From Aplidium turbinatum (lineage: Eukaryota > Chordata > Ascidiacea > Aplousobranchia > Polyclinidae), in contig OU964918.1 in NCBI GenBank assembly GCA_918807975.1, positions 22,552,477 through 22,616,476 of the forward strand: a DNA stretch of 64,000 nt, written 5' to 3'. This document shows positions 1-9,426 of the stretch, one piece after another (the first letter of the stretch is position 1; every line of letters begins with the position of its first letter). The notes beneath the pieces were generated by a model. The model did not search any database. It was not told where the DNA came from and saw nothing but the letters and a program-made list of their open reading frames with translations. The translations under genes and the position numbers were made by a program.

Positions 1-503
1 ACCGTACTATCTATGGAAAGCCTGGGTTGCCATTCGGCAGGCACGTGCCCCACGATCTCCCTCAATACTGAATTGTGTCGTTCCGTGACGACGGTCATCA
101 CGGTAGGGCAGTGATTCAATATGTGGGGGAGAGTCTCTTCCGCTTTCCCACAAGCACGACACATGGCAGGTAGGTAACGGCGGCCATGGCTTGGTTTTGA
201 TTTAAGTGGCATTAGATTCAATCTAGCTTTGTACGCAAATACTCGGTCCGCGTGATCCAGGAGCTCCGGGCGCCGGGTCCAGGAATTTGAAAATCCGGAC
301 AGGCAGTGGGCACTGACCGTCTTGCCTTGGTCAGGTTTGGATTCCCACTGTCTCTTCCACCACAAGTCATTGTGTTGATGGAAGGTCGGCACCACTTTTT
401 TCCTTATAGGAGGGGTGATTGTGGAGCTCCCCGCGGCCAACTCAAGGCCGCCATCCGAGCGGGCGGACCAACGTACGTTTAAGCGACGGGTGGCCGCCGG
501 GAC
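1..503 (-). pseudogene. LINE C-terminal segment before the endonuclease
   Basis: Reading the minus strand from 503 in one frame gives about 160 residues without a stop, ending at the window edge. It contains CRACGKAEETLPHILNHC (about 161-108), a C-x2-C-x9-H-x4-C motif characteristic of the region before the restriction-like endonuclease in R2, R4 and NeSL LINEs. It is the continuation of the reverse transcriptase, separated by the TIR insertion at 504-887. The nuclease residues themselves should lie just beyond base 1. Confidence 0.7.
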
Positions 504-887
504 GCGAAATTTTTTTTCCCACGAGATTTTTGTCTCATTGATTCTAGTCACTCTAAAAGTAAGATTTTCCGAAAGTGTTTTTAGAGATTGGTTGATTCAG
601 ATTGCAAAATAACTATTTGCCAATGAAATTGTACAATGATAATAAAATATAAGCTTTCCCTAACCCTACTTTTTTGAAAAGCTCTTGTGCACCGCAAAAA
701 TTATTTTAAAGAAAAAAAAAGTTTGACTACGACGGGCGTCGAACCCCCGTTCTCCCGATCAGTAGGCAGAGGATGAAACCACTGAACCAGCCGTGCCAAC
801 GAGAAAATGTTGCATTCACACGGTTTTAATACAAACTTTTACCAAAATATGTAAATGAGACAGAAATCTGGTGGGAAAAAAATTTTC
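504..887. mobile_element. 384-bp TIR element with 11-bp TSD in the LINE
   Basis: The 11-mer GCCGCCGGGAC occurs directly at 493-503 and 888-898. Between them, the left end (from 506) and the reverse complement of the right end (from 887) match over about 35 bp, both reading GAAA, a T tract, CCCAC and then a GATTT..TGTCTCATT stretch. It encodes no transposase. A TSD of 9-11 bp would fit a Mutator-like mobiliser, but the TIR is short for that class. The interior holds a tRNA-like segment at 728-803. Confidence 0.75.
728..803 (-). other. tRNA-like segment in TIR element
   Basis: On the minus strand this stretch has a near-canonical A box region (GGCTGGTTCAGTGG) and a perfect B box (GGTTCGACGCC) with a short T-stem (CGGG/CCCG). 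The acceptor stem does not pair well, so I do not call a functional tRNA. It is more likely an RNA polymerase III promoter-like relic, or a SINE head captured by the TIR element. Confidence 0.5.
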
Positions 888-3639
888 GCCGCCGGGACAC
901 GGCCCCACAGGCTCTCGCCTGTAGGGCACGGTCTAGAACGGGCGCCGTCAGGAGGGGGTCATTATTCAGATAACTGGCCAGGTGGTCAGTCGTGGGATCT
1001 GGAGTGCCGAACCTCAGACAGGCATGACGCCTAAGCTGCCCGAGAGCGACGGCAGAGACAATGCTGTCAGGTGACGTCAGCATCTTGAAAGCATGAGCTA
1101 CCGAAAGCGTGTCACTTTCGCGACACAAGTTCGTGATGCCCAAACCTCCCAATGCAGGCTTACAGTAAAAGAACGCGCTGCAGGCCCACTTGGGAAGACG
1201 CCACGCCACCTTCAAACACCGCAAAACCCGTCGGTCAAGCTTCAGAAGCTCATACTGTCTAAAGCGCCGCACTCGCAGATGGTATGACGCGGACGGGAGA
1301 ATTATAGAAGTGAGTGCCAGAAGTTTCTGGCTTGGGGTGAGAAAAGATTGCATTAAAGAAGAAATGTGTTTCTCCAGAGTGGAGATGAAGGGTTGGGTTA
1401 GGGATGCGTCCGAGGCGTAACCGGTTCGAGCGCCGAGGTATTTATACGTCTCGCCTTTGGGGATGACTCGAATTTCCTCCCTGGCAAGGGAGAAAGGTTT
1501 CGGGTCGACCCGCAGACGGGACGCCGACACATTCCCATAGGACAGGGTGCCACACTTGCGTGGGTTGAACCGTAGCCCGGACCAGGAGGAGAAGGGTTCA
1601 GTAGCAGATAGGAGAGAGATCATCTGCTGGCGATCGGAAGAAACGAGACAGATGTCGTCCGCATAGGCCATACAACGTATTTTAATATCTTCTTTGGCAG
1701 GAAGGTTGTAGCCGCAATCCGTTTTGTCACGGACGCCCCTGAGGAGCACCTCGATGACCAAATTGAATAGCAGCCCCGACAACGGGCAGCCCTGACGGAC
1801 TCCCCGCCCCACAGGGATACGGTCGGTTTCACCATTGCCGCAGCGGACGGTGCAGGTGTTGTTGACGTATATGTCGGAGATGCACTCAATAAGGTCTGTG
1901 GGGGCGTCAAAATGACGCAGGACCTCGGCTATGCATTCGTGCCGGACACTGCCAAAGGCGTTTCGAATGTCCAGAAACGCAACCGACACAGGCCTTTTGC
2001 GTGACTGTGCATCCGAGAGGATGGTGTCGAGCATGAACACATGCTCATAGACGCCCTCTGTGGGCATGAATCCCTTTTGCTCTCGGCTGATAACATTCCC
2101 CTCCACCGCCCATCGCTGCAGGCGCCGGGCCAATACGGCGGCGTAGATTTTATAAATATTTCGGCAGATGGAGATGGGCCGCCAGTTGCTGACGTCGTGC
2201 AGGTCACCCTCAGGGTCTTTACATATGAGTGTGATCCTGCTGGTTCTCCACTGGTCCGGTACACGACGGTTAATCCGGCAGGCCTCGAAAAGGCTGGCCA
2301 AGAGTCCCTCTCTTGGGTCCAGGGTCTTCCAGAAACCGTAGGACAATCCGTCAGAACCAGGGGCGGAACCGACATCAAGCGACTGGAGGACCGCCTCCAC
2401 CTCCCGGGCTGTAATAGGACCTTCACCGTCATCGATGAGGGAGAGGTTTACATTGCCATACTCGTAACGGTGGGCGTTCATCCACTCAGGCATCTGCGAG
2501 CAACTCCCAGCTTCAGGAGCGGTCATGTCGCGTCGAAATCTCTCCTCAATTTCTTGAGGTGGGATTTCGCAACGACGGTCACTGTTTTTTCCTTCAACGA
2601 TCCGGCGGACTGTTCCCTTCGCGTCCCGCGAGAAGGCGGCTCGCAACTCCACGCCCCTACGATATCGGGCTCCGTTCCCGCGCGAACCCCCGCCGTCCGA
2701 CTGAGGAGAACCCCCGTTCGAACGACGGCGAGCCGCGCGAGCCCGGGCGCCACGATTGAAGCGTGGTTTGCGAGGACGTGTCCTCCTAGGCGGCAAAGTG
2801 CCAGCGGTCCACTCTTCCAATTCAATGCAGAACCGGTCGAAATTTATGCCACCCGCTAAAGTAAGGTTCACTAAACTGCAAAGAGCCCGCCTGGAGCTTT
2901 TCGTCTTACTTTCCCTGACTGGTTCAACAGGGTCTTGGATGGATCGTTGAATGTTGGGTGAGATGGACATCCCTGGGGTAGTCTGTGGGAGTCCGGAGTC
3001 AATCGTGGCTTGGTTGCATGTCATGGTGTCACTTCGGGGTCGAGTCAAGGTTTGAGAGTGGGTGGTTTGGGTAGGTGGGATAAAAGGTTGGGCTTCAGCA
3101 GACAGCGTCGAGGTACAAGGTTGTATAGGACAGATGGGAGCAGGATTAAAGGGTAAGGAGGAGTGAGATGAATAGCGCTGAAGAGAATTAGGAGAAAAGG
3201 TTTGCATGGGCGGCTTGGAGGAGCTGATGGGGTCCCCAGCTTCAGCTCCGGTGGTAGCCGTCAGGGGCAGAGAAGAAGAAGGGCGCAAAGCCGGCTTGGA
3301 TAAACCGAGCGAGTCCACTGCCACGGCTCCGGTGGAGGTCGGCTTGCGCAGAGGTACATGTAGAAAAGGGTTCGCGCTAACAGTAGGGCCGTAACAATCC
3401 GTGGTCGGGCTATCGGGCGAAGAATTGGAGGAAGAGGAAGGAGATTCGCTGTTCGACGAGTCAGACGAGTCGGAAGAGTCCCCACTTTCCGACCCAGGTC
3501 CGGCCGAAGACAGATGAGGAAGAAACAACACATCTAGGTCAGGCAAGCTGTCAGTGTCAGCAGGGCTGAGCGAAGTCTTGCCTGGATGAGATAGAACAGT
3601 ACGGAAAAGTTCAGGCATAAAGTCAGGTGGGGGGGGCAA
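826..3639 (-). CDS. LINE reverse transcriptase segment
   Basis: The frame is open for 937 codons, with no ATG at the first codon, in keeping with its being the continuation of the zinc-finger segment. The first 60 residues are rich in Ser and acidic residues, followed by a basic region near residues 280-330. Reverse transcriptase blocks are clear: an RPIS motif, VAFLDIRNAFGSV (first catalytic Asp), a GVRQGCPLSGLLFN block, and AYADD with YADD at residues 659-662. The last ~20 residues are not LINE sequence: they come from a TIR element inserted at 504-887. The true frame resumes at 503 after a frame change near the insertion. The polymerase would copy LINE RNA at a nicked target (target-primed reverse transcription). 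Confidence 0.85.
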   Translation of the reverse strand: MPPPPDFMPELFRTVLSHPGKTSLSPADTDSLPDLDVLFLPHLSSAGPGSESGDSSDSSDSSNSESPSSSSNSSPDSPTTDCYGPTVSANPFLHVPLRKPTSTGAVAVDSLGLSKPALRPSSSLPLTATTGAEAGDPISSSKPPMQTFSPNSLQRYSSHSSLPFNPAPICPIQPCTSTLSAEAQPFIPPTQTTHSQTLTRPRSDTMTCNQATIDSGLPQTTPGMSISPNIQRSIQDPVEPVRESKTKSSRRALCSLVNLTLAGGINFDRFCIELEEWTAGTLPPRRTRPRKPRFNRGARARAARRRSNGGSPQSDGGGSRGNGARYRRGVELRAAFSRDAKGTVRRIVEGKNSDRRCEIPPQEIEERFRRDMTAPEAGSCSQMPEWMNAHRYEYGNVNLSLIDDGEGPITAREVEAVLQSLDVGSAPGSDGLSYGFWKTLDPREGLLASLFEACRINRRVPDQWRTSRITLICKDPEGDLHDVSNWRPISICRNIYKIYAAVLARRLQRWAVEGNVISREQKGFMPTEGVYEHVFMLDTILSDAQSRKRPVSVAFLDIRNAFGSVRHECIAEVLRHFDAPTDLIECISDIYVNNTCTVRCGNGETDRIPVGRGVRQGCPLSGLLFNLVIEVLLRGVRDKTDCGYNLPAKEDIKIRCMAYADDICLVSSDRQQMISLLSATEPFSSWSGLRFNPRKCGTLSYGNVSASRLRVDPKPFSLAREEIRVIPKGETYKYLGARTGYASDASLTQPFISTLEKHISSLMQSFLTPSQKLLALTSIILPSASYHLRVRRFRQYELLKLDRRVLRCLKVAWRLPKWACSAFFYCKPALGGLGITNLCRESDTLSVAHAFKMLTSPDSIVSAVALGQLRRHACLRFGTPDPTTDHLASYLNNDPLLTAPVLDRALQARACGAVSRRRKFFSHQISVSFTYFGKSLY

Positions 3640-3666
3640 AGTGGAAGTGCTCTCTAGGCCTTGGCA

Positions 3667-4404
3667 TCAGAAGACTTGAGAACTGATGACAGAGGAAGGG
3701 GGAAGAGGGGATGACCCCTCGACCGATGCGCCTGCAGTCGAGGGCCGGCGCCTTCCATGCCTGACAACAGAGGCGTAGGAAAGCCCAGGCTTGGTCATCA
3801 TAAAGGGTCTGGTTTGGCTCTCCGAGGGTGTCGGGTCATTGCTCGGCCAGGGCAGGCAGGTTGGCAATTGAAGGCCCTCGGGGCAGGATCGCCAGTGCTC
3901 TTGGGCCCCATCCAGCTTGTAAGCTCGAGGGAGAACACGGCAGCACCTGCTGCAGGTGATTAGGAACTCGGCGCGCGAACCATGAAATGCTCGCATATGG
4001 TCCTGATACGCCTGCACATCTCGGTAAGGTTGAGATGCCCTCCTGCAAGTGGAGAAAGGACAGAGAAGGGGGAATAGATTCGGGAGGGTGAGGCGAATAG
4101 GGCAGACGGACTGCAGTCTATTCGACCTCGGGAAGGGTGACTCGAAATGGGTGGGGTAGCCACGATGTGGTGCGGAATTGCGGATCGGACACTCGTCACC
4201 GTGACGAAATGACGAGTTCGCAAAAAGCAGTGAGTCTACCGGGGAGGCTTCACCATCTGGGTTGAATGAGTGACCACTCACAGGAACCTGCTTCCTCGTC
4301 GGCCAGCCTAAGCTAGTGGACTGAGAAGGTGGGAAGGAGAAACCAACACCGGCCAGGTTATCTCTAGAAGTCTTCAAACCTGCACTACTTGAAAAGCGAG
4401 ACAT
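3667..4404 (-). CDS. LINE N-terminal zinc-finger segment
   Basis: This 245-residue reading frame starts at the ATG at 4402-4404. It has a C2H2-like finger (C115, C120, H136, H141) followed by a second C-C-H-C set (C151, C154, H170, C174), the arrangement used by R2/NeSL-type LINEs for DNA target recognition. It ends at a TGA at 3667-3669 but lies in the same frame as the reverse transcriptase downstream (4404 and 3639 are a multiple of three apart), so the two are one ancestral protein separated by a single in-frame stop. Function is inferred from finger spacing and position; no target site can be read here. Confidence 0.65.
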   Translation of the reverse strand: MSRFSSSAGLKTSRDNLAGVGFSFPPSQSTSLGWPTRKQVPVSGHSFNPDGEASPVDSLLFANSSFRHGDECPIRNSAPHRGYPTHFESPFPRSNRLQSVCPIRLTLPNLFPLLCPFSTCRRASQPYRDVQAYQDHMRAFHGSRAEFLITCSRCCRVLPRAYKLDGAQEHWRSCPEGLQLPTCLPWPSNDPTPSESQTRPFMMTKPGLSYASVVRHGRRRPSTAGASVEGSSPLPPSSVISSQVF

Positions 4405-5689
4405 AATTCAAATGAAATAATTATAAAAAGCTGGTTATCACAAAGATTTAAAGTTTACGGCGACGTTTCTAAATTTAGAGATTTAAAAGTGACGATATAA
4501 GAACTGGTAGCAGATTGTGATGAAATGAATTTAAAAACCAACGATTTACTAAAGATTTGATTGATAAAAAGCAATTTACGTTGATTTAACGTTACAGGAT
4601 AATATTAGAATGTAAAAATGTTAGTGACAGATAAATAAACTAAAAAAAAAATTTAATTACGAATTGGTGGGAGGAATAAGAGGAAAATGATAAAGCTTTA
4701 AGAGCAATTGAATGAATGTACAATTGTGACGTCAGTTCGTAAACTTTACTCCAGCTAGCAGAGTGACCCTGCGACGATTAATAAAATACAACAATTAAAT
4801 ATAATATAATACGCCAAAAGTCGTTACAATTGATTGGAAATAAATCAGTTAAGTGGTTTCGGATCAACGATTAAGGATTCAGTATAAAACAATTAAAAGC
4901 GACACGTAATTCAAGCTTAAAAAGAGAGAATATAAAATTGAATTTGGGGAGCACTGGCAACACTAGTTTTTTTTTTTTTTTAATTGATGCTAAAAAACTA
5001 TGGTGAAGAAATAATCAAAATGGGTGGAATTTGGGTAGCCTAATTAAATGGGAAAAATAACTTATTTTTACAAAAATTTTAAAACACAACAGGCTGGTTA
5101 TACAAATTAACTAAAAATTTTGAAATTGGTAAAAACTGAGCGACAATATTGGTACAGAGAAGGTCAAAAATTAGGCTAGGATTTTTTTTTTAAATATTGC
5201 AACTGTTTTTTTTTTGTTTTTAAATTTACAAATCAAGATTACTATTAAAATGGAAATAAAACACAAATAATTACGGTTTTAAAGTCTTTTTGTCCTTTCT
5301 TCTTAAGCTAAAAATACTGTCTTCGGGGTAAAGATGGAGGGTAACAAGACCGGGCTGGAATTGCGAATCCCGGTGCTTGTTAAGGGTGGGAAAGGTTAAC
5401 AAGGGTAGAGGTTGGGTACTGAATTCTTTTCCGTTGATTGGGTAGGGGTTGATTATTAAGCTAGTCTTCTTGGTTGATTGCAGATGAATTTTTCTTGAGC
5501 TTTTTTTTTTTTAGTCTTTAATTTTTCCGAATGGCTGAAAACTGTGTAGGCTACTTTTGTACTTGTACTGGCAATTTTCTTTATCCAAAACTGTCTACTT
5601 TGTGTTAAACTGTTTTATTTGCATCAACAGCGCACGGGTACAAATAATTGACACGGCGAGAGAGCACAAACAAACATAGCCAGGTCAAA
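4405..5689. other. AT-rich stretch without recognisable gene
   Basis: No open frame or motif of note. There are several homopolymer T runs (about 4966-4982, 5184-5217, 5502-5513). It may be LINE 5' untranslated sequence or flanking DNA; nothing in it decides. Confidence 0.4.
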
Positions 5690-6110
5690 GACTTTCAGAA
5701 ACCGGCCTGCCACACCCCGCGGCGGCGGGGAGCGGCGTGATTTATGGGGTGGCGATGCACCCGGAGGGTTAAGTCCACCAGCTTAGGTCGCGAGGGCCAG
5801 GCTGGGGAGTCGAGGTACCTGTGGAGGGAGAGTGTGGATCGAAAAACTATATGGCCCGTCCGCAAATTTAGAATGGCGGAGCGGGCCAGGGAGACAGGCT
5901 CTTTCTGCATAGCCCAGAAAGAAGCCCTGCGACGAACCGGGCGACCCGTCGTGTGTGGACGCTGGAACCGGCAGTAATTGACCGCCGGGCAGCGCCCACG
6001 TCTCCTTCACGCGACCTCGCGCAGGTACTTTGACTCTTATACCCGGTCTGCCAGTAGGCAGAGCGGATAAAATTGGGGTCTCCCACGAGGAAGAGAGTTG
6101 AATCATTTAA
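5690..6110. other. GC-rich block, possible LINE 5' region
   Basis: Base composition switches abruptly to GC-rich (for example CCCCGCGGCGGCGGGG near 5715) and back to AT-rich near 6110. The composition matches the LINE coding region, not the flanks. Its short frames on both strands have no recognisable domain. Confidence 0.35.
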
Positions 6111-6190
6111 GGATAATTTGGTTCTCGTGGCAGACGAATATTCAATAAAAATGTGGAGCAGAGGCTCGATGAATCAATATACTGTAATCA

Positions 6191-6221
<31 letters not shown>

Positions 6222-6424
6222 TAAATTGACGCTCTTGGTTTACGCCAATTGAGCACTTTACTAGAGGCACCTTGCTATGCATTGCGCAAAGCTCACTGCT
6301 TGCAGTTTGAGCACTTTGGCAAGGTTGGCAGTAGTACCATTTTTGGTTACTGATAAGGTACCACAAATGGGAAAATGTCACATGGAGGTATATATATCTC
6401 CATGGCCATTATTCCAGTGTAACT

Positions 6425-6473
6425 ACTGCACTGATGAGACCGGGAGGTCGAAACGGTGTGCACTGTCTGCAGT
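6425..6473 (+). ncRNA. Type I hammerhead self-cleaving ribozyme
   Basis: All conserved parts are present and pair. Core CTGATGA is at 6431-6437. Stem II is GACC/GGTC (6438-6441 with 6446-6449), closed by a GGGA loop. GAAA is at 6450-6453. Stem III is ACGGT (6453-6457) with ACTGT (6462-6466), closed by GTGC. The unpaired H17 position is C6467, the predicted cleavage point. Stem I pairs ACTGCA (6425-6430) with TGCAGT (6468-6473), six of six. Type I follows from stem III being closed by the short loop while stem I is open. Such ribozymes process transcripts of retrozymes and satellite-like repeats. Confidence 0.9.
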
Positions 6474-6477
6474 TATA

Positions 6478-6500
6478 CATATATATATATATATATATAG
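6478..6500. repeat. (TA)n microsatellite
   Basis: Alternating AT run immediately 3' of the ribozyme stem I. A matching run lies at about 6198-6222 on the other side of the left arm. Confidence 0.9.
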
Positions 6501-6906
6501 GTGGGAGTGTAATTAATACTCACTGGAAGCGTAAGCCAAGAGCGTCTACAGAGGCTCATACGACTAGTTTAATCGATAGCTCCATATGACATTTTCATCG
6601 TCTTGCAACGCCCTAACGGTGTCACGGTCGTATATACCTCCATGTGATATTTTCCTATTTGTGGTACGTAAGCACCAAAAATAGTAGTACTGCCAACCTT
6701 GCCAAAGTGCTCCAACTGCAAGCAGTGAGCTTTGCGCAATGCATAGCAAGGTGCCCCCAGTAATTTTGCTTGTTCAATTTCATTTTGTGTTTGTTTAAAA
6801 GATCAATAAAAGTCGTTTGAGACAACTAAAAAATCTCAAAGTCTAGACAAATACTGATCGAGGTGTACATCATATTAGTATGGGTTGCCCACAAACCTTT
6901 CACTGT

Positions 6907-7175
6907 GTGGGTAGCCCATGGTCTGCCCATAAAAAAATGTGGGCAGCCCATGGTCTGCCCATAAAAACTGTGGGCAGCCGATGGTCTGCCCATAAAAAAT
7001 GTGGGCAGCCCATGGCCTGCCCATAAAAAATGTGGGTAGCCCATGGTCTGCCCATAAAAAATGTGGGCAGCCCATGGTCTGCCCATAAAAAATGTGGGCA
7101 GCCCATGTTCTGCCCATAAAAAATGTGGGCAGCCCATGGTCTGCCCATAAACAAAGTGGGAAGCCCATCAATATT
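6907..7175. repeat. 31-bp minisatellite, about 8.6 copies
   Basis: Unit starts fall at 6907, 6939, 6970, 7001, 7032, 7063, 7094, 7125 and a partial copy at 7156; all are 31 bp except the first (32). Each unit contains GGGCAG and CTGCCC flanking CCCATGGT, so each can form its own hairpin. Because 31 is not a multiple of three, a single frame reads all three phases in turn. No phase contains a stop on the minus strand, so long frames rich in HFLWA and FFMGRPWAA are artefacts of the repeat rather than a protein. Confidence 0.95.
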
Positions 7176-7418
7176 TCATGCTTAGCCCATGATCAATAAT
7201 TTTATGTGGCTAAATTTATTAAAATGCATTTATATGATCACGCATTTGAAGATTGGAAGTTTTATGTTCCACTTTGTCATTTAGCAACACATTCTGCAAG
7301 AAAGCCCATATTGGGAACATATGGCAAAAACACAAAAACCCACATAGAACCCACATGCACACTAGCCCATTAAAATAGTATATGGGGCCCATATGGGCTT
7401 GCTGGCTGGGTTGTTGGG

Positions 7419-7705
7419 GGCCCCGAAATTGTGATTTTATAGTTTACGCGCAAAAATATTTGGTCAAAACCATCCTAAACGACTAAATTCAAGCATAAAA
7501 GTTGTTATTCTTTAGCCCTGGGGGGCCCGTAATGTAGCAAAAGGGCCCGAAAAGGTAATTGAGTGCATTGCGAGCAAATTAGGGGCCCAAAGTGGTGATT
7601 TAATGTTTTACGTGCAAAAATGTTCTGTCAAAAGCACCCCAAATTAAGTCATAAAACTTGGTTATTCTCCTGTCCGGGGGGCATAGTGTAGCAAAAGCAG
7701 GTTTG
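7419..7705. repeat. Diverged two-copy tandem repeat, about 162-bp period
   Basis: Blocks at about 7419-7543 and 7581-7705 share the order GGGGCCC, TGATTTTA, TTTACG[CT]GCAAAAAT, TCAAAA, GTTATTCT and a GGGGGGC box followed by GTAGCAAAA. Copies differ by many substitutions, so the duplication is old. No coding capacity. Confidence 0.7.
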
Positions 7706-7935
7706 AGAAAAAGCCGGGAGGTTTTGAGGTTTTTTGTGTTTTTAAAAATTATTTGAAAAAGGTACGGTAGTTTCACGCTTATTTCACTTCAAAATGAATT
7801 TAGGAGTTGGAGCAGGAGCTGGAGTCAATACTTTCGGAGCAATGGCGTAGCCTGAGCAAAACAAAATGACTTTGTTCACCTCTGCTAGACATGTGGTAAA
7901 TGCAGAAGTTAATGACGAAAGGTTATTGGTCAGAT

Positions 7936-8703
7936 CAGCGTGGTCCAACTGCAGGCCCGCCGGCCAAACTTGGCCCGCGAGCTCCGTTTTTTGGCCCGCT
8001 AACTGATAATCAGCTTTGCTTTAATCTAGCAATATCACTTCAATTTTTAATTTTTGTTTCTTTGTTATTGTAATTGACAAAAAAACTTTGTGAATGATCC
8101 TTTGTGATGATCCTTTGTGATGCATAAAAATACCACTTTGTTCAATACTTTTTTCCATCAGCATGAAAGTTAGTACACAGCCACCAGAGCTTCAACTCCA
8201 ATTATGTGAACTTCAGAACGATCCGTTTTTGCTGTCAAAGAAAATGGAAAATCCTGCAAGCTTTTGGAAGTTAGTGTTCAAGGAGAATTTTCCACTTTTA
8301 AAAGATGCTGTTCTGAACCTGTAGGCCACTCGATGTTTGGAAGTACATAGGCCTACATTTGCGAATGTACGTTTTCGGCAATGAACAATATGAAAACCAA
8401 AAATTGAAATCAACTTGGAAACGAGGCTCTATACGCTTGCGTTCGCATGACCACAACTACGATTCTCGTGGATACCAACGCTATTGTCTAAAATTAAAAT
8501 CTAAAGTTGATAAAGTTAAAGATGATCCCCCTTTTAGGGTGAAACTAGCTGTAAAGGTTTTAGAGAGTAGTAGGCTAACTGTATGTCATAGGCTATGTAT
8601 AACTTGCCAGCAATAAGCCCATGAATCGCTATTTAAAAACATTGGCCGCAATATAAAAAAAAAAAGTTTTTGGCCCGCGATGAAAAGAAGTTGGACCACG
8701 CTG
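7936..8703 (+). mobile_element. hAT element, internally deleted
   Basis: Ends CAGCGTGGTCCAACT and AGTTGGACCACGCTG are inverted repeats. The 8-bp flanks GGTCAGAT (7928-7935) and TGTCAGAT (8704-8711) agree at seven positions. Subterminal GGCCCGC repeats occur at both ends. The interior holds a decayed piece of transposase C-terminus. Confidence 0.85.
8170..8470 (+). pseudogene. hAT transposase C-terminal fragment (GTF2IRD2-like)
   Basis: The translation runs through PPELQLQLCELQNDPF, then FWKLVFKENFP, and after a frame change TFSAMNNMKTK. This is the order of the C-terminal dimerisation region of the hAT transposases from which vertebrate GTF2IRD2 derives (the ...FS.MN..KSK.R block). It has stops and frame changes and lacks the catalytic core, so it cannot act as a transposase. 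Confidence 0.7.
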
Positions 8704-8811
8704 TGTCAGATGATTAATTTGGTTATGTTTTAACAAGCTTGTACCAGACACATGTAACACTCAGTAACGTTAACGGATTTAACATGTTTTGTTAAACACA
8801 CAAAAAAACAC

Positions 8812-8862
8812 TAAATCCAACGTTTTCGACACCACATAATTGTCCTCATCAGGAATAATTGT
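8812..8862 (-). ncRNA. Hammerhead-type ribozyme core of a PLE (copy 1)
   Basis: On the minus strand the order is CTGATGA, G, GACA, a loop, TGTC, GAAA, ACGTTGG. Stem II (GACA/TGTC) pairs perfectly. Stem III would be only two base pairs (AC/GT), and stem I pairs ATTC with GGAT. Minimal hammerheads with a tiny stem III are a known hallmark of Penelope-like elements, and this one lies downstream of a PLE GIY-YIG fragment on the same strand. Confidence 0.75.
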
Positions 8863-9426
8863 CGTCGTCATTCTCCATTTGCATTGCATGTCCCAATGCC
8901 GTGATGGCCTATGACACCCTTCCACATACGATGGTCCCTGCCAACTCTGGCAGGAAATCGGGGACATGCAGGAAATCCTAGATAGGCCAGCCCAGACACG
9001 GGTCTTCCTACCGGAACCCAATGTCACCGCAGTTCATTGGGAGACAATCATCATAGATCCGCCGCCATTGTGTGAAACCGGGCTGGGGGCTTCCAACTCT
9101 ATCAAGCCTGCCCGCATTACCCGTGATATCATCGTCATTGGGATTTGTTTGGTCCAGGTCCAAATTGAGACAAAGGCCATTCGCTTGTATGATTGTTTAA
9201 GGTGGTCGTGACTAGCCTACGCGAGGGCTACCCACACCTGTAGCGCACCCAGCATGGGGCTATGGGGGCTCAAGCCTCCCAAAACCCACCACCAAAAATG
9301 AAATTTTTGTATGTTCCCCATTTATACCTTTTGCTTACATGTTAGATATGAATAAGATACAACAATACAACAGGGCTGAGCATTATAACAATATAATTTA
9401 CATACCTACAAATAGTTTTAACAGTT

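Larger units (their letters stand above)
1..6110 (-). mobile_element. R2/NeSL-type LINE, minus strand, 3' end outside window
   Basis: A non-LTR retrotransposon reads from right to left. Its protein order is zinc fingers (about 4404-3670), a serine-rich linker, reverse transcriptase (about 2450-1350) and a C-terminal CCHC motif (about 161-108) typical of LINEs with a restriction-like endonuclease. The 3' end and the endonuclease active site lie before base 1. The coding part is GC-rich against AT-rich flanks. A 384-bp TIR element sits inside the coding region. The 5' limit is uncertain: I include a GC-rich block at 5690-6110 as possible 5' region, but the AT-rich 4405-5690 stretch could be separate DNA. 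Confidence 0.72.
6229..6775 (+). mobile_element. Fold-back element with hammerhead ribozyme in its loop
   Basis: Arms at about 6265-6402 and 6626-6760 are inverted copies of each other (both contain CACCTTGCTATGCATTGCGC or its reverse complement) with scattered substitutions. TA dinucleotide runs lie at about 6198-6222 and 6478-6500. The loop between the arms holds a complete type I hammerhead ribozyme on the + strand. No protein is encoded. Exact ends and TSD could not be fixed because of the TA runs. Confidence 0.65.

Noticed and set aside
728-803. Functional tRNA gene
   Set aside because: B box is good, but the acceptor strands do not pair and the anticodon arm is weak; it lies within a TIR element.
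2041-2859. 272-residue + strand frame across the LINE
   Set aside because: Antisense shadow of the GC-rich reverse transcriptase; no recognisable domain, and the opposite strand has clear RT motifs.
6826-7171. Three overlapping minus-strand frames of 84-103 residues rich in FLWA and MGRPWAA
   Set aside because: They are the same 31-bp minisatellite read in three phases; no start context or domain.
6907-7175. CRISPR-like array
   Set aside because: Units are contiguous without spacers and the context is eukaryotic; it is a minisatellite.
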